This document shows positions 46,901-57,414 of a stretch of 64,000 bases of DNA, in pieces. Within the stretch, counting starts at the first letter, position 1, and every line of letters begins with the position of its first letter. The stretch comes from Aplidium turbinatum (taxonomy: Eukaryota > Chordata > Ascidiacea > Aplousobranchia > Polyclinidae): contig OU964925.1 in the NCBI GenBank assembly GCA_918807975.1, forward strand, positions 10,144,798-10,208,797. The letters run 5' to 3'. A program made the translations under genes and the position numbers. The notes under the pieces were generated by a model. The model searched no databases. It had not been told where the DNA came from and saw nothing but the letters and a program-made list of their open reading frames with translations.

Positions 46901-49900
46901 GGATGGCACTCCTTCCTTAAGTGTTTGAAAAGCTGTATTGAAGTTGACGTTTTAATAGCTTCTAATGCTCCGATCTGTAACGTTGGCATAGGGCCTCCAA
47001 ATTGAATATTCACGCTTTTGTGCTGTTTCATAAAAGTTTGTCCGATAATTAGGTCGGTGAGCAAATTTTTCAAAACAGTGACTCCTACATTATCATACTC
47101 TTGTCCAAAAAGCGCAACTTTTACGTTACAGATTCCTAAAGTTTGCGATGAACATCCTTTCACGGCTAAACCAATGCGGTATTCACTTTCTTCAAGATTT
47201 AGTTTTAGACGCTTTCTTAAACGGTCGCTCATGTGATAAAGGGTAGAGCCAGTGTCAATGAGAGCATTGGCTTGAACTCCGTTAACTGTAACAGGGACGT
47301 TGACCTTTGCGTGGGTGTCGAAAGATTCGGTTGTCATATTCATAATGACATCTCGTGGAGTAGAAGCAGATGAATAAATAGGTTTTCGATTTACCCTGGA
47401 AAGACGACAAACTTTTGAGAAATGACCTTTTTTAGAACATTTGAAACAAATAACTTCACGAGCAGGACAATATCTTCTACTAGGTCGCCTATTTCCGCAA
47501 TAGTTACACTTTTCAACCAACGCGGCGCTAACATCTGAGCTTTCTTCCTTATCTGAAGAATCTTCAATTTTAAAGGTAGGACATGTTTCGAAAGCTGTTG
47601 CGCCACAATCAAGTGAAGACGGAGTCTGGCTCGCAGTCATTTCGAAACGATTGCAAAACGTTTGGGCATCATCTAAGGATCGAGCTTTATCAAAAGTTTA
47701 TTTATGTTATATGATAACTTTATCAAAGTAGCCTAATTTTGTCCTCTAGCAAGCGTTGTTTAATGTGATTTGACGAAATCCCAGCGATCGAGTCACCTAT
47801 AGCTTCCTCTTTATGCGCGGTACTACGACAGTTTATCGAACGACAGTTTATCGAACGACAGTTTATCAAACGACAGTTTATCGAACGACTATTCATCGAA
47901 ACGACAGTTTATCGAACGACAATTAATCGAAAACCTAACCTAAAACCTACCCCCAACCCTACCCCTAACCCAATCCATAACCCCCAACACCTAACCCTAC
48001 CCCTTAACCCCCAACTCCTAACCCTCAACCCCTAGCCCCTTCGATGAATTGTCGTTCGATGAACTGTCTTTCGATAAACTGTCGTTCGATAAACTGTTGT
48101 TTCGATAAACTGTCGTTTCGATGAATTGTCGTTCGATGAACTGTCTTTCGATAAACTGTCGTTCGATAAATTGTCCTTCGATAAATTGTCGCGTCACGTT
48201 ATGCGCAACTGCCGATACCGCCCGAAAGTCACAGGAGAGGCTCAATCGCTTTAAGGTCTGCATGTACTCGTCTAGTGATTCATCTGACTTCTGCTTCCTA
48301 GTTTTTAAAACAAATCAAGAAAACATGGGGTGAGAAACCTTTTCAAAAAGGCGCTTCAGCTGTTTGATAGTTTTATGATAATTTGTTGTCTCACACACCA
48401 GTTCATATATTGAAGCGTCGATATGATTTATAAGCAAATTCAACTTGTCTTCAGCTGCAACTTCGAGCTTTTCTACGTAAATTGTAAAAGACTTGTACCA
48501 ATGCACCCATTGTCGTTTAGCGTCTTTACTTTGCGGGTCCGCAGCTAAGAGTCTAGGGCGCAAGTCTTTTAGATCCATACTTTATTGGCAGAATAAAATG
48601 TTGTGAAACCATCCACAATTCCTCTATTAAAGAAGTTTATTACGCTAAAATGCAGCTAGGTTGTTCTAAAGACAGAAACTGCACCAGTAAAAACGACAAA
48701 GGAACTTAAGGCAACGTAACAAAGCAATCAGCAACAACGTAAATTACAATGCAACTTAAAGCAATAACATGTCACCCTGAATATTATTATTTTTAGTTCA
48801 TTTACTAGATGGATAGGGTAAGTTTTAAATGAGAGATGGTGACATGACATAAAAGCTTTGTTGATCAACTTATATAATTTTTCATATATGAATCAGTGCA
48901 ATATATTGGTTTATTAGAGTCAATGACCATATTATATTTAGCCAAAAGGTTGTGTTTAGTTATGGAGGCATTTCACATGGACAAGTTAAGCAATGATGTT
49001 GATTCCCTTCTTGCCCAACTTGCTGAACAATATGGCAAAGGAGAAGAGTTTCAAGCCATTGTCATTCTTGAAGGAATACTTCTTTTCACAAACCGGTAAT
49101 TTTTATGCGTTCCAACAGAAATTTTACATCGTTTTTTCAGTATTTATGTCGTGCAAGCAGACAACTGAGAACCTCTTTTTAAATGATAGAAACTCATTGG
49201 GCACCAATAACTTTACTTTGTAATGTAACTTCGTTGTTTTAACCCTGAACCTTATTGCAACACATATTCTATACGACACATATTGAGATTTTATTTTCAG
49301 GTTAATAATGTTTCAGGTACATCAACAAGTTGTTTGATAAACGCTATTTCCTCACCTTGCCTTACGAAATCGCTCAAAAAAGAAGATTGTAAGTAATTCC
49401 CTGGGGTGCAATACTTCCATAGTGTGCTTGTGAAATTTATGTAAACGATAGACAATGGCAACATTCATACACATGCAATTTCAACGTGTAGGTGAAAATT
49501 TGACTGGAGGCCGATCTGTCGGTAAATCGTTGCTATTAAAAGTTGAAAGTTTGCGTAGTGGGTAATAAATATAGTCTTCGTGTAATGTGTATGTTTTGTG
49601 TGATTTTAATCTAGTTTTGTGCCATTGTTACCTTACAAATAATAGACTAGATTTTGGCACTTGTGCTGGAAATCCAAAAAGCGTAATGGGTCTTGTCGTC
49701 GAGATTGACAGACCAACGTTTCCGCTTGTCTTCCGTCAGTTGTTCCAACCACTAAGTACCGCTGAATAGAAAGCTGTTCTTGAAATGTGTTGCTCAAGAG
49801 CCAATCCCGAGAAAGAAATCAGCGTTGTCCGATGTTGTCGTTTTTGAAGTTGGGAGCTTATCTGGTTCAGCTACGTAGCTGGTCGGACAGCTGCATTCCT

Positions 49901-50313
49901 TACTTACAGTGAGACAATTACATGAATCAAGATAACTACAAGCGACTTAATAATATTGAAAGTTTGCGTTGTCCCTAAACTAAAAAGCCACGCGGCACTG
50001 CTATGCTACTGAAGACTAAACTAACCTTCCAACCAGGCTGTAACTGCAGTCATCTTAATAGCCTAGACAAATTGTGGCTGGGACACTGAGCATTAATTTC
50101 TATTTTGGCAGAATCCGAGTTTATGACCCACCTGATGTGCCAGGTCTGTTTGACTTCCACGTGTGGCCAAAATATACCGAGCAACGAGACTTCTTACGGG
50201 TTAGTGGCGAACCAATGGTTGAAATCGACGCCAGTCAAACCATGGACGACGTTTTCAATGCTATAAAGTCGGATCTTAAACAAACGTTTTGGTGGAAGGA
50301 AGATATTTTATAG
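34996..50313 (+). CDS. NMRK1: Nicotinamide riboside kinase, six exons
   Basis: Exons 34996-35039, 41308-41407, 41597-41648, 48960-49095, 49317-49388 and 50112-50313 total 606 bases: 201 residues plus TAG, against 199 in human NMRK1. All introns are GT-AG and all phases agree. The product phosphorylates nicotinamide riboside to NMN in the NAD salvage pathway. Visible motifs: the P-loop GVTCGGKST (residues 15-23, Lys21), QDDYYK (43-48) corresponding to the human D36 region, LLEWDVMEAFHMDKL, VILEGILLF with Glu103 corresponding to human E98, and RVYDPPDVPGLFDFHVWP, the conserved substrate and lid segment. The donor after exon 1 is GTATGG; a nearby GTGAGC is rejected because it breaks the P-loop frame. 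Introns 1 and 3 are swollen by transposons; without them they would be about 0.8 and 0.4 kb. NMRK1 versus NMRK2 orthology is not resolved. Confidence 0.9.
35264..36810. mobile_element. TIR element with CAGGCCTCGAAATTC ends (hAT-like)
   Basis: 15-bp perfect inverted ends. The outer element's sequence GTGCCTATATAA is split around it with CTATA shared, so the duplication is shorter than the usual 8 bp or partly lost. Contains a LINE 3' fragment. Confidence 0.6.
35402..36010 (-). mobile_element. LINE 3' fragment
   Basis: The minus strand encodes GPKVWHEVPGDLKSLSPTSF then KRNFKNYLLDLND and a stop near 35854, the typical C-terminus of CR1/L2-like LINE proteins. About 450 bp of 3' UTR follow and a GACT microsatellite tail lies at about 35399-35425. 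Confidence 0.65.
36866..38103. repeat. Palindromic element with telomere-like core (type 1)
   Basis: Ends GGGTGCAACCTAGTTCGTAC and its complement. Inside are many copies of GCAGTTTCCGC / GCGGAAACTGC, GAAGTCGCTGATCGCAG, and degenerate CTAACCCTAACCCT strings. Related sequence continues to about 38255. Confidence 0.7.
38541..40493. mobile_element. hAT element with TAGAGATGTACCGATA ends
   Basis: 16-bp perfect inverted ends with the duplication TTCTCGTC at 38533-38540 and 40494-40501. Subterminal GGTATCGG repeats occur on both sides. No transposase was seen; another TIR element is inside. Confidence 0.9.
38954..39990. mobile_element. Long-TIR element, unclassified
   Basis: Inverted arms of about 200-270 bp beginning CCAGGCCAAGACTACCCAGG, flanked by TAAAA (38949-38953, 39991-39995). 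The 5-bp duplication and long arms do not match hAT. No coding sequence. Confidence 0.7.
42402..42872 (+). pseudogene. hAT transposase C-terminal fragment
   Basis: Open frame ending FPNVYKLAATLASFGFSCAV, CESGLSVLSQI and RQANLVRLGF, similar in layout to the hAT dimerisation region (Cys-Glu then Ser-Leu and Arg-rich helix). The N-terminal two thirds of a transposase is missing. Confidence 0.55.
43250..43482. repeat. Palindromic element with telomere-like core (type 2)
   Basis: The left arm has four copies of TTCGGTGAGTCCGA and the right arm has the complementary CACCGAATCGGACT repeats. Between them is TTAGGGTTAGGGG-type sequence. Inserted in the hAT at 41957-43816. Confidence 0.75.
44350..44720 (-). 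mobile_element. LINE 3' fragment inside the Gypsy element
   Basis: The minus strand encodes LKLFGHTKRS, KVEGKRKRGRQPKRWQDNIQ and SWTGLNLTTLDELAQNRHSW, then a stop: the C-terminus typical of non-LTR reverse transcriptases. Clade not assigned. Confidence 0.7.
47830..48191. repeat. Palindromic element with telomere-like core (type 3)
   Basis: Left arm of CGACAGTTTATCGAA repeats, right arm of TTCGATAAACTGTCG repeats, and a middle of degenerate CCTAACCCTA, CCCCTAACCC and ACCCCTTAACCC strings. Inserted in the gag region of the Gypsy element. Confidence 0.75.
48599..48774 (-). repeat. Gypsy 5' LTR
   Basis: 176 bp, TGTTGTGAAACC to ACATGTCA, followed by the CCCTG duplication. Confidence 0.85.
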
Positions 50314-51276
50314 ATATTTTTAATTCGTCATTAAATACATTACGCGTATGCTTTCTCTTGGCCAGTTTAACAGCTGTTTGAAAAACTAAATCAACTTATT
50401 TTGAAATTCTTTAATTATTTCGTTTGTATCTGTGCCACTTGTCTGGATTACGGTTATGATTTCGTTATTGAAACTTTGATTTCTAATAATATAGCCTACC
50501 GTAGTAACTTATGGCTATAGCACTTCATTGAAATTACAAGTTTAATTTCCGGATCAAAAAATTGCTTGTCATTTTCAGCCTGTGCTAAGTAGTCCACTGC
50601 AGAGCGAAGGGCTTCCTCTTTACTTGCTTATCCAATCGATCGTGTGTTTTTGTATGTCAGTTGGTTGTTGCACATTCTTTGTTAATCTTGTCTCCATCTT
50701 ATTTTTGGCTTTTCTCGTTTGCGTTTGTTTTCCCAGTGTATCTGAGTTGTTTATTTGTTAGTTCATCTGTTGTCCGGATATCTTGCTACATGAGTCGATA
50801 GTTACTATACAGTAATAAGTTAATAATCACGTATTTTTATTTGATTTCGAAGTCAATCAGCAGTTGTTTTGTCTCACCGCATTAAACCCATCACAATCCG
50901 TTCATGTGTTAGTCATATACAGTAGTGGCATGTTTTCTCAACATACTTTGCATTCATGTAGTTCTGGTTGACATGTGTCAACGCAAGACATGTAGTCTTA
51001 TTCGTATTTTGCAAGAAAAACAGTTTAGTCCCAAAAAAGGTTGATTCTTAAGCATTACCGGTAATCCTTTTCTACCGTAAATAATATGTTATATGAAGAA
51101 AATGTCTAGTAAATTATCTATTCATAGCCGAGGGCTAGGCTTATCTTTAACTTTAGTGACCAAAAATAGGAAATACAGGTATCTTTGGTTCCCAGTCAAC
51201 AAAATCCACACTTTTTTCTTTTCACTCGCATTCGCAACCTTGTTTCACAAACCTGGCAAATTCCGGGTGCGAAAAT
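50314..51276. other. NMRK 3' flank and intergenic sequence
   Basis: ATTAAA lies about 15 bases after the NMRK stop (near 50330) and may act as its poly-A signal. The rest is AT-rich with no gene recognised. Confidence 0.45.
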
Positions 51277-51571
51277 GTCCGTCCCGTTAGCTCAGTGGTT
51301 ACGCACCCGGCTCAAAATCATGCGGCGCTGGTTCGACTCTGAGTGTGCGCTTGAGCAACGCATTTGAGGACTGCTCTCCATTCAGCGCTACCTAGCGAAT
51401 GGAATAATTTCCCGGCAACAACACTTCAACAATCGGAAAACTTCACTCTGTCAATCTCGGTAACCGGCCCTGCCTCAAGAACCTCTACAAGTAGCCTATG
51501 CGAAACTACCAGGAGTAACCTATCAGGGTTTTGTCAGTCCGAGGATAAAGATTCAAAACCAACCAAAAAGT
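51277..51571 (+). mobile_element. tRNA-derived SINE, family 2, full-length copy
   Basis: The head GTCCCGTTAGCTCAGTGGTT contains box A, followed by box B GGTTCGACTC. The body includes GCTTGAGCAACGCA, AACACTTCAACAATCGGAAA and CTCTGTCAATCTCGG, ending at CGAGGATAAAGATTCAAAAC. Confidence 0.85.
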
Positions 51572-51744
51572 AACTTTAGCAGGTTACACATATTTAAAAA
51601 TTGACGCAAACGTCAATTATCTGCCTGTAGCTTTGGCTTTCTTTTGTGTGTGTTTATTGTTTGTCCGATGCCTCTACACTTCATGTGATCTTTTAACCGC
51701 CGTATTATTTCCTCGTAATCATTTGTTCAGTTTGTGCTTTGCAG

Positions 51745-52490
51745 CATAGCCGTACGAGCCAGGGGGGGGGGGGGGGGGCAGCTTCCCCCCCTGTTGTTTC
51801 AAAACGTCGCGTATTCGGGCAAAATTTTGCAATTATTAGGGCAAAAATTGCTATATAAAAAGCTACAAAATTGCATGAATTAAGAAAAACTATAAAATAA
51901 TATCATTACCTATCAAACTATGTAGCCTACAGCCTCTTATTTGCACGAGAAATGCCGCAAAATTTTCATTTGACACACCCGTATTGATATATTGTATTGC
52001 ATGGTGATCAAACTGTAGTACGAAATGCATTTAACCAACTGCATCATGCCAATTTGGGCAACCAGCAAAATATGTCTAATACTTTTGTAAAACTGCCCAA
52101 ATCAAAACGCAAAATTTGCTATATAGGCTAGCTAATTTTATTAATTTTCACAAATGCATCGTGTTGATTTGGACAGGTGAAAACATTAAATTATCTGATG
52201 AAACTGATTAAGTGATTAGTCTGTTTATGCAACTGCCCAAATTAGCGTGAGGCAGTTTCCCCAAAATGCACAAATTCATTAATTTTTCCCATTTACATAA
52301 CTGTATCGCTTAGACTTGGGCAACAAAAAAATATGAAATTAACTGATCATAGTCTATTTATAAAACTGTTACTTTTTCACCGTTATAATGCACCGCATAC
52401 ATTATATTTGGGCAATTTTTATAAAAGCGTGCAGATTTGGGCAAATTTACGTTCTGCCCCCTCAAAATAATTTGGTCTCGTACGGCTATG
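51745..52490. mobile_element. hAT MITE with CATAGCCGTACGAG ends
   Basis: 14-bp perfect inverted ends; duplication CTTTGCAG at 51737-51744 and 52491-52498. Left part holds a run of about 17 G; inside, TTGGGCAA-type words repeat. No ORF. Confidence 0.9.
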
Positions 52491-52498
52491 CTTTGCAG

Positions 52499-52837
52499 TC
52501 CGGAGTGTCATTATAGTGCATAGTCGAATTTTAGTTATAATTCTCATTATAAACAATAAATACTAACTTATTCATAAGTTACTACATATTTGATATAATT
52601 CTCATTGTATTGTGTATTGCAGATTTAAAATAATTCCTGATAAGGACACAAGTAGGCCTACGTGTTGAAAACGTTTGAGTTTTGTTATAATTTGGTATGT
52701 AATAAATATGTTAAACCCGCTAAGTTACTTTTTTGTCTGATTTTAGTTGTGAAAGAACACTTGAACTAAGATGTGAAATGACCTTTAGCCTACGGGCCAC
52801 CTGAGTGCGTGTAGGTTGCACAAACCATCTCCGATGT
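52499..52837. other. Spacer with nothing recognised
   Basis: AT-rich sequence between the MITE and the next SINE; no feature seen. Confidence 0.4.
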
Positions 52838-53060
52838 TTGTTGGTTGGTTTTGAATCTTTATCCTCGGACTGGTAAAGCCTTGGTAGGTTATTCCTGATA
52901 GTTTCGCATAACTTACTTGTAGAGGCTTTTGACGCAGGGCGGGTTACAGAGATTGACACAGAGAAGTTTTCCGGTTGTTGAAATGTTGTTGTTGGAGAAT
53001 TATTCCATTCATTAGGTGCGGCTAGTGAAGAGCAGTCCTGAAATGCGCCTGAGTTTTGAC
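52838..53060 (-). mobile_element. SINE family 2, head-less copy
   Basis: Minus-strand body from GAATGGAATAATTC through AATCTCTGTAACCC to TCCGAGGATAAAGATTCAAA. The tRNA-like head is degraded. Confidence 0.75.
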
Positions 53061-53393
53061 TAGAAAAAGAAAGTTTTTGTCTTTTCACCCCAACAGGCAT
53101 ATTACCGTAGGCCAAGTTTATTGATTATTATCAATTCATGTATTATTTTGGACGCCAACTGCTCAAAATCACATTCATCTTAAGTGCTCAATACAAAGGA
53201 TAACTTACCTTTACAGTATATCATCGCATCGTAGCCTACTTTTTAATCTTTGTTCTTTACAGTAGTATCAATTTGTCCTGTTTTTGTATGTTTTACACGG
53301 TTTTACATAATAATTATTGCAATTCGGTGGTGGTATTCACGTTTTCCCCCATTATTTCAGGAAAACTTTCGCATGTGCTGTAGCCTATTCTAG

Positions 53394-54823
53394 CAGTGGC
53401 GTATATTCAGGGTGTTCAAGGTGTGCACTGCACACCCCAAGAAATCCAGAAAAAAAGAAAATTTCCATCGGTTGTCGATGTTCTTTACTTTCATGATATT
53501 CTAATCTAACATCTTGCTGCATGCTGATTGCTTTCTTTTCAATTGCAAAACTCGTCCCCTTCTAATTTTAATACTCCAACGTTTGAGGTCATTGCCTTTA
53601 ATGTTTTTCGGTCATTACCTTTAAGCTGGGTGTGCACTGACAGCTTGGCGAGTGCTATTTAAAATAAACAATTAAGAAAAGTGACGTCACAAGCAGGGCC
53701 GGATTTAGCTAATGGGGGGCCCGGGGCGCTTTTAGATCGGGGGGCCCCCGTGCAAAAAATTTTTTCAAGCCTACGGCGCGAAAAACCATCTCTACGTCTA
53801 CAATAGTATCAGTCCAGTACTGCATAGCATTTTACATAAAACTTTAAAGGCCAAAAGGAAAAAAATAACACAAAATCACATTTTTTTTTCCACATAAGGG
53901 GGCCCTTCAAAAGTCGGGGGGCCCGGGGCAACTGCCCCCTCTGCCCCCCCCCCTAAATCCGGGCCTGGTCACAAGGCAGCGAAAACAGCAATGGTTTTAG
54001 TTCAGCCAGGCTGTGCACTCGCTGATCTGCACACCTTGGCGCGTCATTGGGGGAATCCCAGGCAATAGCAAGTTTTAGCTTGTTGGATTAGAGTTTGAGG
54101 TAATCAGCGTTGGAAACAACTTTTGCTAGAACTGAAGCAAAAGCAAGCTTTCTACGACGATGTAATTCAAAAATTTATTGCACCAACAAGAAGAATCGAA
54201 TTATGCTATAGATGAATTTTCCTTCTGTAGTCGAGGTGTTAAACATTTTCGTTTTTACTAAGTAGTACGGCGGATAAAAGTACAGCCGACCAACATAGCA
54301 ATCGACTTTCTTTTCTTGTTTATTATCGAGTTGCTTTGCTATTGTTTTTTGTTTTAACTTTCACCTGTTTGTTTTTAATTCGCTTGTACATTTCTCAAGG
54401 TGTTGCGACCGTGCCTAATCCTTGCATGAAGTAAGTCATTTCCATCTCGAGCACGCTTTAACTTTCGCGTTTTTTCAGACTCCTGCTGTGTTATGGCAAG
54501 TAATAGGCTATTGTTCGTTTTGATGGTCGGAAATAAAAAGTGAACTGAAGTATGAGACTTTAGAAATGCAACTTAATGTTTGATATTATTAAGTCCTTCA
54601 TTCAATGCGCTGTCAAATAAATATCTATTTTGCATTTTTCTCCATTCCGACAACATTATTTTTGTCAGTTCTGTTCATGTTCAGAATTTGTGCTGAAAAT
54701 GCTCTCTGAACGCACCAAATTCAATGTTAATTTTAAACATTTTCTGGAGGAGGCCCCCAAGACCCCCCGCTGTTGCTTTGCCGTCACTGAACACCCTGTC
54801 AAAGTGGTCACGGTACGCCACTG
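53394..54823. mobile_element. hAT element with CAGTGGCGTA ends, host of another hAT
   Basis: Ends CAGTGGCGTA with a further GGGTGTTCA match inside; duplication TATTCTAG at 53386-53393 and 54824-54831. No transposase frame. Its right end resembles the right part of 56497-57090. Confidence 0.85.
53694..53967. mobile_element. 274-bp hAT MITE nested in 53394-54823
   Basis: Ends CAGGGCCGGATTTAG and CAGGCCCGGATTTAG (14 of 15 match); duplication GTCACAAG at 53686-53693 and 53968-53975. GGGGGCCC-rich subterminal regions. Confidence 0.95.
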
Positions 54824-54831
54824 TATTCTAG

Positions 54832-56219
54832 TACACAATCACATATCGGTCGTTGGTTAATTCTTGGTCGCTGGTTTGAATTTTCATCCTCGGCTTACTC
54901 AGTCTGAGAATGGTGATTCAAACCAACAGCAGTTGTTTTTCAATCTCAGTGGCGAACTCTTTTTATTCATTGAAGTAATGTAGGCTACCTGTCTTTGCAC
55001 ACTATAGTGTGTATGAATGTGTAGTTAGATTTACTGTGATGGGGTGGTGGCTGACCGCTGACTAGATGACTGCTTATGGTCTTTCGCTACCATCCTGATT
55101 GCGCCATAATCTAACCAACAGTTGTACAATGCATTGTTTTGACAATTATATTTACTCTGCTTGTTTGTTACTATATGGCGCTGTTGAAACAAAATAAATT
55201 GACTTGACTTGCTTTTGTAATTTAAATATTTTTGTTTCTTTGGTAGGGACTCAGAGCGATAGATAAATTTTTATTTCGTCTGTTGCGAGAATAGCAAGGT
55301 ACAATAGCACAATACGAATAAAATAACACCATAACAATGTAGAATAGTAGATAGCCTACCACAAGAGACAGAAAGTCATCGAGTCAGCTGCTTTCCTGTT
55401 TTTAATGAGACAAATGTCAAGCATCCACAAATTACGTTTTAATTATTTTTATAGTTTCCCTTTTGTTACTTTGGCGTTGAATATATAGCCTAAAGATGGT
55501 CCTTCAGAATTTTACATTGGAACTTCTGATGTGAGAGATCTAACTGATGGGGTTAGGCGGACGAAAATGATTGTAGGCTACTCCTGATCACTTGCATGGA
55601 AATCAATTGCGTGCTAGTGCTAAATTACCAGAAAAAATTAATTATGAAACTGAAGATCATTTACCAAACTCAGAAAAAAACTAAAATTGTGAAAAAGAAA
55701 TGCACTGTGAACAATTAAGAGCCAGAGGTTCTCCTTCACTACGGTACCATTAACGGATCCATTGAATGATTTTTTGGGAAAACCTTCAGTCTGATCTTTC
55801 TCCCGTAGATGTATTTTAATTGTTTTTTTTTATGATAATTTAACTGAACTAATGGAGCAAAGTGCCGAGTAGCCTATTGTCAATCTAAAAATTGGCCCGA
55901 TGTAGCCTAAAAGTTACCAAAGAAAAGATGAGATGTTTCTAGGGGATTCAATGTAGCCTAGGCTAGACATGTTTTGAAGATATCTCTTGATGAGACAGAA
56001 TTATAAACACGATATCAACCTGCCAAACCAACTAGCCTAAAGTTACTAAAAGTACCCATATCTTTCCAATGTTACCATATGGCAACAGGCCAGTGTGACG
56101 TCACTACTTTAGAAATTGAAAATGATGTTTTAATTTTTTGGATCCATTGCAAAGCACCTAAGAGCATAAACTAGATCTTTTTAAACATTTTCTTAATCTG
56201 GGCATTGAAGGGTTAAAAG
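54832..56219. other. Intergenic stretch without a gene
   Basis: A retroposon tail is likely near 55180-55215 (AAATTGACTTGACTTG). Otherwise no coding frame or known repeat was recognised. Confidence 0.4.
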
Positions 56220-56221
56220 TA

Positions 56222-56490
56222 TTGATATGGTTGGTTCTGAATCTTGATTCTCAGACTGAAAAAGTCTTTCTTATAAGAAAGGTGATTACTAATAGTTTTG
56301 CATACCGTAGCCTACTTGTAGACAAGGGGCTTTTGACGCAGGGCACGATTACTGAGATTGGTAGAGTACAGTTGTCGATTGTTAAAATGTTGTTGCCGCC
56401 GTTGCCGGGGAAGTATTTATTTACTAGGAGCCGCTGATTGGAGAGCAGTCCTGAAATGCGTTACTCTGGCGCACTCCCCGAGAGTCAAAC
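56222..56490 (-). mobile_element. SINE family 2 copy
   Basis: The minus strand carries GACTCTCGGGGAGTGCGCC, GTAACGCATTTCAGGACTGC and the shared body to AGATTCAGAACCAACC. Confidence 0.75.
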
Positions 56491-56496
56491 CACAGC

Positions 56497-57090
56497 CAGT
56501 GCCGGTCTTTGAGGTGTGCAAACCGTGCGATCGCACAGGGTCCGCAAATTAGGGGGCCGCAATTTACTCAGAAAATGCAGTCATTTTAGTAATTTCCAAT
56601 GAAAAAATTCAACAAAAGAATTAGCAACAAGAAAACATAGAGACACAACCCATTTCGTCCCCTGAATATTTTGTACCCTGAAAAGACCGAGAGAAAAAAA
56701 CAACAGAGCCGAAGTCGCTGATCGGAGTTGCCGCAAACATTTCAAAATTTCCTCGTTCTTTTCAGGGGACGAAATAGGTAGAAATTCGATTTTGTTGACA
56801 GTGGACAGCACCATTTTACAGTAATATTCATACCCAAATTTTTTTTGAACATGCTCTCAGAATACCCCAAATTTAAAGTAATTGTTCAAAATTTTCTGGG
56901 AGAAGTCCCCCAGATCCCCTACCGCTGGGTGTCGCCTTCGGCGAACACACCATCAGGCAACGCCCGCCGACAGTCAAACCATCCCCTCCCCTTTCAAAAT
57001 ACCTAGCTACGCTATTGAATTGGGTTATTGTCATTGGGGCCTGCAAAGCATATTCCCCACAGGGCCCGAAATACCCTAAGACCGGCACTG
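56497..57090. mobile_element. hAT-like element with CAGTGCCGGTCTT ends
   Basis: Ends CAGTGCCGGTCTT and, inverted, CAGTGCCGGTCTTA; CCACAGC (7 bp) on both sides. Contains a small palindromic repeat at 56640-56775. Confidence 0.75.
56640..56775. repeat. Small inverted element of the GAAGTCGCTGATCG family
   Basis: Ends ACCCATTTCGTCCCCTGAA and TTCAGGGGACGAAATAGGT are inverted; the middle has GAAGTCGCTGATCGGAGTTG, shared with 36866-38103 and 62620-62790. Confidence 0.6.
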
Positions 57091-57413
57091 CCACAGCACG
57101 GCATGAACTTTGCGTTTGGCACTCAACCACTGAGCCAACGGGGCGAGATTTTGAACACTATTAGTATTAAATCGATGCATCTTTCAAACTTTTGGTGTAG
57201 CCTAATTGTTTTGCTGCCTTTTGCTGATGTCAAACTGGTGTGTTAACCTTAATTGTCCTTCTTATATCGAGCTCACGATATCTCCGCACCAGCTATAAAA
57301 AATTAAACTTGAGTTGAATGGTTTTAGGTTTGAATCTTTACCCTCGGACTAACAAAGCCTTGATAAGTTCTTTCTGGTAGTTTCGCACACAGATTTCTAG
57401 AGTAGGTTTCGCA
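57030..57413 (+). repeat. 384-bp direct duplication, copy 1
   Basis: Appears identical to 58625-59008. Covers the right end of the hAT at 56497-57090, its flank and the start of a SINE family 2 copy. Confidence 0.9.
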
Positions 57414-57414
57414 T

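Larger units (their letters stand above)
41871..48774 (-). mobile_element. Gypsy-type LTR retroelement, broken, in NMRK intron 3
   Basis: Minus-strand element. LTRs are 176 bp: 48599-48774 (5') and 41871-43914 (3', split by a hAT). The target duplication CCCTG is at 41866-41870 and 48775-48779. The LTRs differ at about 4 of 176 positions, so it is fairly young but older than the BEL/Pao copy. Parts in order on the minus strand: gag (about 48.3-48.6 kb), zinc knuckle and aspartic protease (about 47.0-47.6 kb), reverse transcriptase (about 46.5-46.9 kb), RNase H (about 45.8-46.3 kb), H2C2 zinc region and integrase (about 44.8-45.8 kb). Several breaks, roughly five or more, plus three insertions (hAT, LINE fragment, palindromic repeat). 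No envelope gene seen. Confidence 0.85.

Noticed and set aside
48881-49095. Longer version of NMRK exon 4 starting at 48895
   Set aside because: The acceptor TGTTTAG at 48959 gives WDVMEAFHMDKL, matching the family; the longer form adds unrelated residues.
51277-51350. Genuine tRNA gene
   Set aside because: The tRNA-like head is joined to a body shared with several other copies in the window.
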